Part shown: piece by piece, positions 42,449 to 51,556 of the stretch
How positions within the stretch are numbered: the stretch's first letter is position 1
Layout: every line of letters starts with the position of its first letter
Source: Actinomycetes bacterium
GTDB taxonomy: Bacteria > Actinomycetota > Thermoleophilia > RBG-16-64-13
Direction: 5' to 3'
NCBI GenBank assembly: GCA_024637035.1
Contig: JAGXFW010000024.1
Coordinates: 1-64,000, forward strand
Length of the DNA stretch: 64,000 nt
The notes under the pieces: model-generated
Database searches by the model: none
Seen by the model: the letters and a program-made list of their open reading frames with translations, nothing else
Told to the model about the DNA's origin: nothing
Position numbers and translations under genes: made by a program

Positions 42449-43706
42449 CCTCAAGAGCAGCGGCCTGGGGTCGCTGTTCCGCTCCACTGCGGCTGCGGAG
42501 GCTCGAGGCACGGAGCACCCCACGCGACCGACGGGCGATCGCCTGCCGCCCCCGACCAGCAGCGAGTCCCCCGTTCAGAGCCGGCGACAGCTCATCCAGC
42601 CCTCGCGCACGTTCCCGGCCGTCATCCGCATCGTCGGTGTGGGCGGAGCAGGGACGAACGCGATCAACCGCATGCTCGAGGCTGGGCTGGAGGGTGTGGA
42701 GTTCATCGCTGTGAACACCGATGTGCAGGCGTTGCAGACCTGTGAGGCAGACCACAAGGTGCGCATCGGTCGTGAGTTGACGAAAGGACTGGGCGGCGGT
42801 TCCGACCCGGACGTAGGGCGCCAAGCCGCCCAGAGCGCCTACGACGAACTGAAGGCCCTCCTCAAGGGTAGCGACATGGTGTTCATCACCGCCGGAGAGG
42901 GTGGCGGCACAGGTACAGGCGCGTCCCCGGTGATCGCTGAGATCGCCAAGAGCGTCGGGGCCCTCACGATCGGCGTGGTCTCTCGTCCGTTCGCATTCGA
43001 GGGCAAGCGCCGCAAGACGCAGGCCGACGAGGGTGTCGATCTGCTGCGTCAGTCCGCCGACACGGTGATCGTGGTGCCGAACGACAAGCTGCTCGAGGTG
43101 GTGGATCGCTCGACCTCCATGGTCGATGCGCTCCGTCTCGCCGACGACGTGCTTCGCCAGGGCGTGCAGGGTATCTGCGACCTCGTGACCGTACCCGGTC
43201 TGATCAACCTCGATCTTGCCGACGTGCGCACCATCATGACCTCAGCCGGCACCGCCCACATGGGCATCGGGGTCGCCCGCGGTGAGGATCGAGCCCGGCT
43301 GGCCGCTGAAGAGGCGATCAACTCCGCCCTGCTCGAGACATCCATCGACGGGGCTCGGGGAATCCTGCTCAATGTGAGCGGAGGCTCCGATCTGTCGCTC
43401 TTCGAAGTGCACGAGGTAGCGGAAGTCGTCAATGCGGCGGCCGATCCAGATGTGAACATCATCTTCGGCGCTATGGTCGATGAGTCATTGGGCGCCGATA
43501 TCCGTGTGACCGTTGTCGCCACGGGCTTTGAAGGCGTGGGGCTCCCGAAGAGCGCCGACGCCCCGACGTCGTCCGCCCAGAGCGATGCGGCCGCCGTCGA
43601 ACCCGCAGAGGAAGAGCACCCCGCGCCATCCCACCAGCCGACGGCACCGGCCGCAGTCGACCTCGACGTGCCGGCGTTCCTTCGCGATATGGACGACGGG
43701 GACTGA
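42429..43706 (+). CDS. ftsZ: Cell division protein FtsZ with N-terminal extension
   Basis: A 425-residue tubulin-like GTPase that forms the division ring. The GTP-binding signature GGGTGTG is at 158-164, with GVGGAGTNAINRM at 70-82 and NLDLADVRTIM as the synergy loop; the C-terminal peptide DLDVPAFLRDMDD retains the DxPxFLR core. About 65 residues rich in Ser, Arg and Pro precede the conserved domain, longer than usual. ATG 42429 lies inside parA, 6 bases after AGAGG. It is not in a typical murein/division cluster; a GNAT-AAA+ fusion follows. Confidence 0.95.
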   Translation: MDKRKSSLKSSGLGSLFRSTAAAEARGTEHPTRPTGDRLPPPTSSESPVQSRRQLIQPSRTFPAVIRIVGVGGAGTNAINRMLEAGLEGVEFIAVNTDVQALQTCEADHKVRIGRELTKGLGGGSDPDVGRQAAQSAYDELKALLKGSDMVFITAGEGGGTGTGASPVIAEIAKSVGALTIGVVSRPFAFEGKRRKTQADEGVDLLRQSADTVIVVPNDKLLEVVDRSTSMVDALRLADDVLRQGVQGICDLVTVPGLINLDLADVRTIMTSAGTAHMGIGVARGEDRARLAAEEAINSALLETSIDGARGILLNVSGGSDLSLFEVHEVAEVVNAAADPDVNIIFGAMVDESLGADIRVTVVATGFEGVGLPKSADAPTSSAQSDAAAVEPAEEEHPAPSHQPTAPAAVDLDVPAFLRDMDDGD

Positions 43707-43711
43707 CGCCC

Positions 43712-44986
43712 GTGCCCGGCCTCCGGATCCGGGACCTCATCGAGAGCGACCTCGATCAAGTCGTGCGACTCTGGGAGGAGTCGACGGCGTGTGGGGCGGC
43801 TCCCGTATTCCACGTTGGTGAGGCTGTCGCCGCGGTGCTAGCGGGCGAACCTTCCCTGGCCGCCGTGAAGGGCGATCGGATCGTGGGGACGGTCGTCACC
43901 AGGGTCGCAGGCGATCGGGCCTGGATCCTAAGGGTCGCCGTAGCCCCCGAACTCCGTGAGCAAGGCATCGGAGGCCTGCTTCTCGACGCGATCGACCACC
44001 GGCTGACGGCCCTCGGCGTCCATCGCAGCGCCGGACTGCTCCCTGAAGGCGAAACCGGGGAGCAGGCTTTCGTCAATTGGGGATTCGAGCGACGCTCGGG
44101 GGTGGACTACTTCGAGAAGGTGCTCGTTGCTCGGCCGGCCGAACGACAGGTTCTCGAGTCGCTCGGGGGCCAGGTCATCGAATCCGGCCTGTGGGAGCGT
44201 CTCAAGGGCATGGAGGCGGAGAAGTCGCTCATCGAACGGCGGGTGATCCTGCCGCTGGCCGAGGCCGAGGCTGCCGAGTTCCATGGCGTGACGCCTCCGA
44301 AGGCGATCATCCTGTTCGGGCCCCCCGGCACCGGTAAGACCACGTTCGCCCGCGGTATCGCCTCTCGGCTAGCGTGGCCGTTCGTCGAACTCTTCCCCAG
44401 CCGTCTGGCGGCTGGCGGGAGGGACGCGCAGGCGAACGAACTGAGAGACTTCTTTGCCGCGCTCGTCGAGATCGAACACCTCGTTCTCTTCATCGATGAG
44501 GTGGAGGAGATCGCTGCGAGTCGGGAGAGTATGCCGGTGACTCACGGGGTCACCAACGAACTGCTCAAGGCGATCCCGCTCTTCAGGGGCCAGCCGAACC
44601 GACTGTTGGTGTGTGCCACGAACTCGGTGCGGAGTCTGGACGGCGCCTTCGTGCGGCCGGGCAGGTTCGACTACCTTCTCCCCGTGGGTCCGCCGGACGA
44701 GACCGCTCGGGCGGCTATCTGGGGAAGGTACGTTTCCGGCATCACCGATTCGAAGGTCGACATCGAGGCCCTTGTCGCCGCGAGTTCACTGTTCACTCCG
44801 GCCGACATCGAGTTCGCCGCTCGGAAGGGGGCGCAGGCAGCATTCGAACGAGCTGTACTCGAGAAGTCCGGCGGACGTGCGGATACGGCCGACTTCTTAT
44901 GGGCGATCAGCCAAGTAAGACCTTCGCTCACCCGCGCGATGATCCGCGAGTTCGAAGAGGACATCGAGCACTTCGCCCGCCACTGA
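43712..44986 (+). CDS. GNAT acetyltransferase fused to AAA+ ATPase
   Basis: A 424-residue two-domain protein. Residues about 3-140 are a GNAT fold with the acetyl-CoA loop VAPELREQGIGGLLLDA (77-93) and a VNWGFERRSG ending. Residues about 165-400 are an AAA+ module: Walker A GPPGTGKT at 203-210, Walker B LVLFIDEVEEI, sensor 1 LLVCATN and arginine-finger region RPGRFDYLLPV. I know no named family with this order. GTG 43712 is 5 bases after the ftsZ stop, so it is in the parA-ftsZ unit. Function unknown; ATP-driven remodelling linked to acetylation is possible. Confidence 0.85.
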   Translation: MPGLRIRDLIESDLDQVVRLWEESTACGAAPVFHVGEAVAAVLAGEPSLAAVKGDRIVGTVVTRVAGDRAWILRVAVAPELREQGIGGLLLDAIDHRLTALGVHRSAGLLPEGETGEQAFVNWGFERRSGVDYFEKVLVARPAERQVLESLGGQVIESGLWERLKGMEAEKSLIERRVILPLAEAEAAEFHGVTPPKAIILFGPPGTGKTTFARGIASRLAWPFVELFPSRLAAGGRDAQANELRDFFAALVEIEHLVLFIDEVEEIAASRESMPVTHGVTNELLKAIPLFRGQPNRLLVCATNSVRSLDGAFVRPGRFDYLLPVGPPDETARAAIWGRYVSGITDSKVDIEALVAASSLFTPADIEFAARKGAQAAFERAVLEKSGGRADTADFLWAISQVRPSLTRAMIREFEEDIEHFARH

Positions 44987-45005
44987 GGGCCACGGCCACG
45001 CTTGC

Positions 45006-45034
45006 GACTCGCGCACCGTGCTACAGCGCGAGTC
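45006..45034. terminator. Hairpin between convergent genes
   Basis: A perfect 9-bp inverted repeat (gactcgcgc / gcgcgagtc) with an 11-nt loop lies 20 bases after the GNAT-AAA+ stop and straddles the stop of the convergent zinc-ribbon gene. It has no T-tract; a terminator role for either strand is plausible. Confidence 0.45.
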
Positions 45035-45473
45035 TCGCCTTCCTCCAACCGCTGTCCGCCAACCTGGTGGTGCGCTCCTTGGTCCATCGTTTCATCGCTT
45101 CGAAGCTGGCGCGGGCGTCGCCGTTGGTCTGCGCCATGAGTTCGTGCATCTCCATGGGTTTGTCGAAAGCATCGGTGGGGGTGAGGCCGTTCCAGGTGGA
45201 GAAGTCGTGGTCGAAGATCCACTCCGGCGTGAGCTCGGTCGGGTCTTCGGGCGCGCGCCCTCGAGCCTCGAGATGGAAACCGGCCAACTCCATGTTGTAC
45301 TCGATGATCCACCCGTTGTCGTCGACCATGGTCGATGGGTCGAACTCCACGCTCTCATGGCAATCGGGGCAGTGTATCGCCACGACGGTCTCCTCGGGTA
45401 GTATCGAGTCCGTATGATGAAGGCTGATCGTCCCGTGGCCGCAAGAGCAGTGCTTTGTGATCGCCATGCACAT
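45021..45473 (-). CDS. Conserved-looking protein with N-terminal zinc ribbon, unknown function
   Basis: A 150-residue protein with CSCGHG (9-14) and CPDC (about 35-38) forming a likely zinc ribbon, followed by an acidic, tryptophan-containing region (DDNGWIIEYN, EWIFDHDFSTWNG). I recognise no named family. ATG 45473 is favoured by AGGAGA about 8 bases upstream; ATG 45467 is possible. It is flanked by the GNAT-AAA+ gene and a nitrilase-family gene, with no operon partner. Confidence 0.75.
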   Translation of the reverse strand: MCMAITKHCSCGHGTISLHHTDSILPEETVVAIHCPDCHESVEFDPSTMVDDNGWIIEYNMELAGFHLEARGRAPEDPTELTPEWIFDHDFSTWNGLTPTDAFDKPMEMHELMAQTNGDARASFEAMKRWTKERTTRLADSGWRKARLAL

Positions 45474-45703
45474 GAGGTCGTCTCCTGGCGTTGTCGTGGT
45501 GTGCGGGCTCTCGTTGCGTGATACTCGACGCCAGCGCGCTCTATGAAGCGATCTTGAGCGTTCGGCGAAGTGTCCGTGACCTCGTAGTTCGGGTACGCGA
45601 AGGAGCGTGCTCCTCGGCGTTCGTCAACTGGATATGTGCCCGGTCGTCAAGCGGGCGAAACTGAGTGGTCCGCCCGGGCCGGTGCCATGGGAGAGGAGGC
45701 AAG

Positions 45704-46609
45704 ATGAAGGTGATCGGGGAGATCCTTCGGGCTGCGGTGGTGCAGATGAACACCACCGCGGACGTCGACGCGAACGTGACGACGGCCCTTCGTCTCATCG
45801 ACGAATCCGCCGCTCGGGGGGCTCGTTTGATAGTGCTTCCCGAGAAGTTCCACTATCTGGGCCCGAGCGCAGGTGTTGCGAAAGCTCGCCTGCGTCTTGA
45901 GGGAGCCCTTATGGGGCGCTTCGCGGAGGCCGCCCGTGCCTACCGTGTGCATCTTGTGGCGGGCAGCGTGTGGGAGGAGGTGCCGGGCGAGGACCGCACC
46001 TACAATACGTGCGTGGTGTTCTCCCCGGACGGGAGTCGATCCGCTCTGTATCGGAAGATACACATGTTCGATGTGCAGGTGGGAGGACACGTCTACCGGG
46101 AGAGCGATGACTGCCTCCGGGGTGAAGAAGTCGTGGCCGTGACGATACGCGACTGGGCCGCGAGGGGGGAGGGCGGTGGAGCGATCGCCGCCGGAGATAC
46201 GCCCCTCACGCTCGGACTAAGCGTCTGCTACGACCTGCGTTTCCCCGAACTGTACAGAGCGCTGGCGGATCTTGGCGCACACGTGGTGACGATGCCCTCC
46301 GCCTTCACCACCACCACGGGTCGAGACCACTGGGAAGTGCTCGTGAGGGCCCGGGCCATCGAGAACCAGGTGTTCGTGATCGCGGCCAACCAATACGGCA
46401 AGCACGGGGCGAGCCTCGAGTCGTACGGACGGAGCATGATCGTGGATCCTTGGGGGCTCGTGCTCGCCCAAGCGGCCGACGGCGAGGGTGTCGCCGTCGC
46501 CGACCTCGACTTGGGCGCAGTCGCCAGGGTGCGTGCGGCAGTGCCTTCTCTGGCGAACCGTGTGCCCGACGCCTACGAGCGTCGCGTGCTGCTCGACGGG
46601 GGCGCGTGA
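45704..46609 (+). CDS. Carbon-nitrogen hydrolase (nitrilase/omega-amidase family)
   Basis: A 301-residue amidase with the complete catalytic triad Glu47 (VLPEKFHY), Lys118 (LYRKIHMFD) and Cys175 (LSVCYDLRFPELYR). The Nit1/Nit2-type context FPELYRALADLGAHV suggests omega-amidase or deaminated-glutathione amidase activity, but the substrate is not certain. ATG 45704 has GAGAGGAGG just upstream. The 3' end overlaps a convergent GNAT gene by 37 bases. Confidence 0.9.
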   Translation: MKVIGEILRAAVVQMNTTADVDANVTTALRLIDESAARGARLIVLPEKFHYLGPSAGVAKARLRLEGALMGRFAEAARAYRVHLVAGSVWEEVPGEDRTYNTCVVFSPDGSRSALYRKIHMFDVQVGGHVYRESDDCLRGEEVVAVTIRDWAARGEGGGAIAAGDTPLTLGLSVCYDLRFPELYRALADLGAHVVTMPSAFTTTTGRDHWEVLVRARAIENQVFVIAANQYGKHGASLESYGRSMIVDPWGLVLAQAADGEGVAVADLDLGAVARVRAAVPSLANRVPDAYERRVLLDGGA

Positions 46610-47076
46610 TCGCCGGCGGTCAAGTCGCGCTCGAAGTGCAAGACGGCCTTCTCGCGCAGGCCCAGGGAACGGTAGAAGGCGTGTCCGGAGAGGTTCTCGC
46701 TTTCGGCCGAGAGGAAGAGACGCGCACAGTTGCGGTCTCGCGCCTCCCGTTCGGCCGAGGCCAGCAGTGCGCGTCCGACGCCCGTGGCGCGGCATCGCAC
46801 TGCGACCACGACGTCCTGCACCTCGCACACGAGTGCCGCGGACCACGTGCTGAGCGTGAAGATCAAGCTGCAGGCGCCTATGACCCCTTCGGGTGATGTG
46901 GCCACCAGGAACACGTGGTCGGGTGAGTCGAGGATGCGGCGCAGGACCGAGGTGAGGGCGTCTCGGGGAGGTGGCGGGAACGCATGGTGGGCCATGATCT
47001 CCTCGAGCAACCCGATGAGGGGCTGGAGGTCGTTCTCGCAGGCCGGCCGTACGGTGATGGGGTCGATGTCCCTCAT
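46573..47076 (-). CDS. GNAT family N-acetyltransferase
   Basis: A 167-residue acetyltransferase. The acetyl-CoA-binding motif is VVVAVRCRATGVGRALLASAE (about 96-116; R/Q-x-x-G-x-G/A), with a Nat-like HAFYRSLGLREKAV near the end. ATG 47076 is chosen because the domain begins right after it (ITVRPACENDLQPLIGLLEE); no clear ribosome binding site. Substrate unknown. It is divergent from the aminotransferase gene at 47137. Confidence 0.85.
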   Translation of the reverse strand: MRDIDPITVRPACENDLQPLIGLLEEIMAHHAFPPPPRDALTSVLRRILDSPDHVFLVATSPEGVIGACSLIFTLSTWSAALVCEVQDVVVAVRCRATGVGRALLASAEREARDRNCARLFLSAESENLSGHAFYRSLGLREKAVLHFERDLTAGDHAPPSSSTRRS

Positions 47077-47136
47077 GGCGTGTAGGGTAGCAGGGGGAAG
47101 AGACGTGTGCCCACGATGGAACAGGGAGACAGCTCC

Positions 47137-48027
47137 ATGTTGTACTTGAACGGTGCTTTCATGGCTCTCGAGCAGGGTCGCATCGCAGTGGAAGATCGCG
47201 GATTCCAGCTGGGCGACGGCGTGTATGAGGTGCTGAAGGTCGATGCGGGCAAGCTGCTGTGGATGGAGGACCACCTCGATCGTCTCTTGTGGAGCCTCGG
47301 GGAGATACGCCTGCACGAAGCCCTGGAGGGTCACCCCCTTCACAGTATCCTGCCCCGGCTTGTCGAATCGTCCGGCGTGGTGCGCGGATCGGTGTACGTG
47401 CAGGTGACCAGGGGAGTCGCACCGCGGGACTTCCTGTTTCCCGAGAGGACGTCCCCGACGGTGCTCGCCTACGCTCAGGAGGAAGAGTTCGTCGGAGCCG
47501 ACGAGTTACTCGCGGGCATCACTCTCCATGCTGTGGAGGACATCCGGTGGGCACGATGCGACATCAAGTCCACGAACCTCCTGGCCGCGGTGCTCGCCAA
47601 GCAGGCCGCCCGCGAAGCCGGAGCGGGGGAGGTGCTGTACGTGAGCCCGGAGGGACTGGTACGAGAGGGTGGTTCCTCGAACGTGTTCGTCTTCCTAGAC
47701 GGTGTGCTGAGGACGCACCCCGCGAGCAACCGCATCCTCAACGGGATCACCAGGCAACATGTTCTCGAACTCGCTCGCGGTCTGGCCATCACCGTGGATG
47801 AGACAGCCGTGCAGTTCGACGATCTCATCAGGGCCGAAGAGGTCTTCATCGCGTCTACTACTCGTGACGTCATGCCTGTGGTGGGCGTGAGTGCGCCTGA
47901 CCGGGACTATCTGACTCTGAGCGGCGGCCGCCCCGGCCCCGTGACCCTTCGTCTGGCCGACGCGATGCGAGCCGCTATCGCCGTGGAACTCGGCGCTCCG
48001 TCTCCCACGATGCTCGGCTCGAGTTGA
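47137..48027 (+). CDS. Class IV aminotransferase (D-alanine transaminase/BCAT-like)
   Basis: A 296-residue fold-type IV PLP enzyme. The PLP lysine is Lys144 in CDIKSTNLLAAVLAK and Glu177 lies in PEGLVREGGSSNVFVF. The IKSTN context is typical of D-amino acid transaminases, while branched-chain or aminodeoxychorismate lyase activity cannot be excluded. ATG 47137 follows GGGAGA with good spacing; GTG 47107 and ATG 47116 are in-frame alternatives. A stand-alone gene. Confidence 0.87.
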   Translation: MLYLNGAFMALEQGRIAVEDRGFQLGDGVYEVLKVDAGKLLWMEDHLDRLLWSLGEIRLHEALEGHPLHSILPRLVESSGVVRGSVYVQVTRGVAPRDFLFPERTSPTVLAYAQEEEFVGADELLAGITLHAVEDIRWARCDIKSTNLLAAVLAKQAAREAGAGEVLYVSPEGLVREGGSSNVFVFLDGVLRTHPASNRILNGITRQHVLELARGLAITVDETAVQFDDLIRAEEVFIASTTRDVMPVVGVSAPDRDYLTLSGGRPGPVTLRLADAMRAAIAVELGAPSPTMLGSS

Positions 48028-48251
48028 TACCCGGCTGAACGGCACCGGTGCCGCTGCGACGACCCGCGGCCCCGCGATGAGCCCAGCGCCCGGTTTTCGA
48101 CCGTGCCTGTGGGGGAATAATCAGCCCGAAGTGCAGAACAATCACTGGATTCCTCGGCATGCGTGCGTTTCCGTGCCCGGGATCCCCCGGCAATCGAGGG
48201 CGCTCGAGCCTACGTTCTTGCTCTTCTCAGGAGCAGGAGGGAGACGTCTGA

Positions 48252-49271
48252 GTGAGCATCAAGCGCATACCTGAGATCCCCGGGGCACCCGGCGATGCAT
48301 CCGGCGATGAGGACACTCCCGCGCAGGGAAATGGGCGCGACGCGACGGTCGCCTCCGCTGCTCTCGGCGCCCCCTGGGAGTCCACAGTCGAGAAACGAAG
48401 GTCCCGGTCAGGAACGACGCGCTCGGAGCCGTCTCAAAGCGGGTCGGACGAACCCTCTATCGGTACGTACCTGAATCAGATCGGTGCGGTGGCACTTCTG
48501 ACCGCCCAACAGGAAGTCGAGCTTGCGAAGCGCATCGAGCTTGGTGATGAGGCGGCACGCCGGGAGATGATCGAGGCCAATCTTCGCCTGGTCGTGTCCA
48601 TCGCACGCCGCTATGTGGGGAGGGGGCTCAGTTTCGCCGACCTGGTGCAGGAGGGCAACTTCGGGCTCATGCGTGCCACAGAGAAGTTCGACCATCGGCG
48701 CGGCAACAAGTTCTCCACATACGCCACATGGTGGATCAGGCAGGCCATCACCCGCGGGCTGGCCGACAAGGGCCGAACCGTCAGGTTGCCCGTGCACATC
48801 GTGGAGAGGATGTCGACGATCAACCGCATCACGCAGGATCTCCGCCAGGTCCTCGGCCGTGAGCCGACCATGGAGGAGGTCGCCGAGGCGGTCGGGATCT
48901 CGCCCGACGAGCTTCAGGCCCTCTTCGATGTGGCTGAGACTCCGTTGAGCCTCGACATGTCCATGGACCCCGAAGGAGATTCCGCGGCACTCGGCTCTAT
49001 CGTGTCGGATCCCGATCAAGTGTCGTCGTTCGATCAGGTGTACACGGCTCTGCGCTTGCGCATCGTGGCCGACGCCATCCAGAGCCTGCCCGAGCGCGAG
49101 TCGGAGGTGTTGATACTGCGGTACGGTCTCGGTGGCCAGGATCCCTGGACCCTGGGTGAGATCGGGGAGCGACTGGCCATCAGTAGGGAGAGGGTGCGTC
49201 AGATCGAAGCCAAAGCTCTTGAGCGCCTGCGCTTCAACGGGATGATCAGGCGCTTCCGCGAGACCGCCTGA
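48252..49271 (+). CDS. RNA polymerase sigma-70 factor (group 1/2, SigA-like)
   Basis: A 339-residue sigma factor with regions 1.2 to 4.2. After about 68 disordered residues comes [14 protein letters not shown] (1.2), then [24 protein letters not shown] (2.1-2.2), [14 protein letters not shown] (2.3-2.4, promoter melting and -10 recognition), and [16 protein letters not shown] (4.2, -35 recognition). The short region 1.1 suggests an RpoD-type or group 2 factor; which one is not decidable here. GTG 48252 follows GGAGGGAGA. Confidence 0.92.
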   Translation: MSIKRIPEIPGAPGDASGDEDTPAQGNGRDATVASAALGAPWESTVEKRRSRSGTTRSEPSQSGSDEPSIGTYLNQIGAVALLTAQQEVELAKRIELGDEAARREMIEANLRLVVSIARRYVGRGLSFADLVQEGNFGLMRATEKFDHRRGNKFSTYATWWIRQAITRGLADKGRTVRLPVHIVERMSTINRITQDLRQVLGREPTMEEVAEAVGISPDELQALFDVAETPLSLDMSMDPEGDSAALGSIVSDPDQVSSFDQVYTALRLRIVADAIQSLPERESEVLILRYGLGGQDPWTLGEIGERLAISRERVRQIEAKALERLRFNGMIRRFRETA

Positions 49272-50265
49272 CGGCTTCCGCCTGTCTGCGCAGGATGCGC
49301 GCCCGCCGTATGTTCTTGCTGTCGGCCCCCGTGCCCTCGGTGCCCGGCACCTCGAGTACGAAGGGCGCCGCGAGAAGGCGTTCCTCCGTCATCGAGGCCA
49401 TCAGACCGTCTCGTCCGAGCAGGCCGTCCCACAGGTTCTCGTGCCGGTCGCTCCTGCTTCCGAATGCCGTCTTCGAGTCGTTCAGGTGTACAAGCCCGAC
49501 GCAATCGGCGCCCCCCGCCTCGCTCAGTTCGTCCATCAGGCCGGCCACCCCCTCCGGCGTGTGCACCGGCACTCCGGCGGCGAAGAGGTGCGCGGTGTCC
49601 AGACAGACGCCGATGGGGAAGGGCGCCGCACGCACCAGCCTTCCGAGCTCGCCGGCGTCGCGGCCGAGGGAGTCGCCGGCCCCGGAGCTCCCCTCGATCA
49701 GTAGGCGCGGCATCGGCCCCGGGACCTCGCTCCCCCCGCGGAGCAGATCCTCGATCTCAGCCGGTGATCCCGCCCACAGCTCGGTGGTGCGGGCCCGCAG
49801 GATGTCCTCGGCTCTCTCCAGGGCCTCCACCACACGGAGCAGACCGGCTTCGAAGCCGGCGCCCCGATGAGATCCCACGTGGGTCACCACCGCGGCTGCT
49901 CCGGCAAGCATGCCCCAGAGGAGGGCATCGGCCAGCGACGCCGAGGACTTCTCGCGAAGTCCTTCGTCGGGCGATGCGAGGTTGATCAGGTAGATGGTGT
50001 GCACGAAGATGGGGATGCCGCGTGCGGCCATCCCCTCCCCGAAGCGTGCGGTCTCGGCGGCACCGAAGGTGGTGCCGCGCCACATGCGGGGGTTGCTCGG
50101 GTGCACCTGCACGGCCTCGACCCCGAGGCGATGCACACGGGCGGCGCATTCCGCCAGCGATCCGGCCGTGGACACATGCGCACCCACCAGGGGGAGTTCG
50201 CGCGAGGAATCGGCAGGCGTGGGGTGTTCGGCCTTCGCATTCGCATCCCTGGGAACGCGCCTCAC
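49246..50265 (-). CDS. nfo: Deoxyribonuclease IV (AP endonuclease Nfo)
   Basis: A 339-residue TIM-barrel endonuclease with three zinc ions that cuts DNA at abasic sites. Metal ligands are visible in [56 protein letters not shown] and [11 protein letters not shown] 50265 is preferred since AGGAGG lies exactly 6 bases before it. Its 3' end overlaps the convergent sigma gene by 26 bases. A rhomboid gene diverges upstream. Confidence 0.93.
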   Translation of the reverse strand: MRRVPRDANAKAEHPTPADSSRELPLVGAHVSTAGSLAECAARVHRLGVEAVQVHPSNPRMWRGTTFGAAETARFGEGMAARGIPIFVHTIYLINLASPDEGLREKSSASLADALLWGMLAGAAAVVTHVGSHRGAGFEAGLLRVVEALERAEDILRARTTELWAGSPAEIEDLLRGGSEVPGPMPRLLIEGSSGAGDSLGRDAGELGRLVRAAPFPIGVCLDTAHLFAAGVPVHTPEGVAGLMDELSEAGGADCVGLVHLNDSKTAFGSRSDRHENLWDGLLGRDGLMASMTEERLLAAPFVLEVPGTEGTGADSKNIRRARILRRQAEAVRRSRGSA

Positions 50266-50292
50266 ACATGCCCTCCTGAGTCTCCGAACGGG

Positions 50293-50298
50293 TAGAAT
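50293..50298 (+). promoter_or_regulatory. -10 element of a likely leaderless rhomboid transcript
   Basis: TAGAAT ends 7 bases before the ATG at 50306, and no ribosome binding site lies between, so transcription would start at or next to the A of the ATG. No good -35 match is seen. Confidence 0.5.
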
Positions 50299-50305
50299 CT
50301 CCGGG

Positions 50306-51007
50306 ATGATACCTCTTCGCGACAACATCCCCACCACGCGGTTCGCCTACGTGACCTATCTGCTCATCGCGGTGAACGCCCTGGTGTTCATCTTCGAACT
50401 CACGCTCGGCGCGCCGGCGCTCGACGACCTGATCGCCCGCTTCGGCTATGTCCCGGCGCTGGTCACCGGCACCGTACGGTCGGGGGAGTTCGATCTGTCG
50501 ATCATGGCCACGCTGCTCACCTCGACCTTCCTCCACGGGGGCTGGGTGCATTTCGGCGGCAACATGCTTTACCTGCACATCTTCGGGAACAACGTGGAGG
50601 ACGCCATGGGTCGACTCCGCTTCCTGATCTTCTACTTGCTGATCGGCGCGGCGGCGAACATCGGTCAGATCATCGTTGCCGCGGACTCCGTGGTGCCCGG
50701 CATCGGTGCGAGCGGGGCCATCGCGGGAGTGCTCGGCGCCTATCTCCTTCTCTACCCGCGGGCGGGAGTGCTCGTACTGGTGCCGATCGTGTTCTACGTG
50801 CGCCTCTTCACGGTGCCGGCGTTCGTGGTGCTGGGCTTCTGGTTCGTGATCCAGGTGTTCCAGGGTTCGCTGACGCTGGCCGCAGGGGAGGCCGGCGCGG
50901 CGGGCGTGGCCTTCTGGGTGCACGTGGCGGGCTTCGTCCTGGGCATGGCGCTTGTCCTGGTGTTCCGAAACCGGCAGATGACGGGGGTGAAAGACACGTG
51001 GCTGTAG
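50306..51007 (+). CDS. Rhomboid family intramembrane serine protease
   Basis: A 233-residue membrane protease with six or so helices. The catalytic dyad is Ser137 in GIGASGAIAGVLGAY and His206 in FWVHVAGFVLG; HGGWVHFGGNMLYL (78-91) supplies the oxyanion His82 and Asn86. Between helices is the EDAMGRLRFLIFYLL segment of the L1 region. It cleaves substrates within membranes; the target is unknown. ATG 50306 has no ribosome binding site. Confidence 0.93.
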   Translation: MIPLRDNIPTTRFAYVTYLLIAVNALVFIFELTLGAPALDDLIARFGYVPALVTGTVRSGEFDLSIMATLLTSTFLHGGWVHFGGNMLYLHIFGNNVEDAMGRLRFLIFYLLIGAAANIGQIIVAADSVVPGIGASGAIAGVLGAYLLLYPRAGVLVLVPIVFYVRLFTVPAFVVLGFWFVIQVFQGSLTLAAGEAGAAGVAFWVHVAGFVLGMALVLVFRNRQMTGVKDTWL

Positions 51008-51207
51008 GTGAGCACGAGAACGATCCGGCTGGGTCGGATGCTGAGGTGTCCGAGTTGCGCTTCCTGGTGGGCACGGCATGCAGCCGTCTGATCAATCTGT
51101 TGATGGATCCGAGCGCCCCTCACGGCGAGATCGCGGAGGAGGCGGGGTTCCTGGCCGACCGTGCGGGTCGCCTGGCCCGCCTTCTGGGCGACGAAGCGAA
51201 TCGGTAG
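50998..51207 (+). CDS. Small protein overlapping the rhomboid 3' end, unknown function
   Basis: A 69-residue predicted helical, acidic protein (VSELRFLVGTACSRLINLLMDP; EEAGFLADRAGRLARLLGDE). GTG 50998 lies within the last codons of the rhomboid gene, which would couple their translation. I recognise no family; amino acid composition and lack of low-complexity repeats favour a real gene, but evidence is modest. Confidence 0.5.
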   Translation: MAVGEHENDPAGSDAEVSELRFLVGTACSRLINLLMDPSAPHGEIAEEAGFLADRAGRLARLLGDEANR

Positions 51208-51245
51208 CTTGCACCGCTTCCTTCCCTTCATGCCGGGACGCGTTA

Positions 51246-51251
51246 TAGAAT
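51246..51251 (+). promoter_or_regulatory. -10 element of a second likely leaderless transcript
   Basis: TAGAAT (within tTATAGAATc) ends 7 bases before ATG 51259 with no ribosome binding site in between, the same spacing as at the rhomboid gene. Confidence 0.5.
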
Positions 51252-51258
51252 CGCGCCT

Positions 51259-51555
51259 ATGAAGCTTGCTCCGAGCCTGAATCCGGCCGTCCAACCGGCG
51301 CGCGTGCGCGTCGATGTGGGCTCGCGCGTGTTCGTGGGCGATCTGCTCTTGCCCGATGTGGCCTTCCGCTCGCGGGTGTCAGACGTCATGAACGACCCGA
51401 AACGTCGCTTCCTTCCGCTGGCGAACGTCGAGGCACTCGACGGGAAGACAGGGAGGGTGCTCGGTCATACGTCGTTCCTCCTGCTGCGCGTGGAGGCGAT
51501 CGACGTGCTCATCCCACTGTTGGAGCCAGCTGAAGCACCCGGACTCGCGTCGTAG
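51259..51555 (+). CDS. Conserved-looking hypothetical protein
   Basis: A 98-residue protein, predicted mostly beta (ARVRVDVGSRVFVGDLLLP; TSFLLLRVEAIDVLIPLLEP). The central RSRVSDVMNDPKRRFLPLANVEA looks like a conserved core seen in small uncharacterised bacterial proteins (possibly DUF6812-like, uncertain). It precedes the QTMAN-like glycosyltransferase by one base, so they share a transcript. Confidence 0.65.
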   Translation: MKLAPSLNPAVQPARVRVDVGSRVFVGDLLLPDVAFRSRVSDVMNDPKRRFLPLANVEALDGKTGRVLGHTSFLLLRVEAIDVLIPLLEPAEAPGLAS

Positions 51556-51556
51556 T

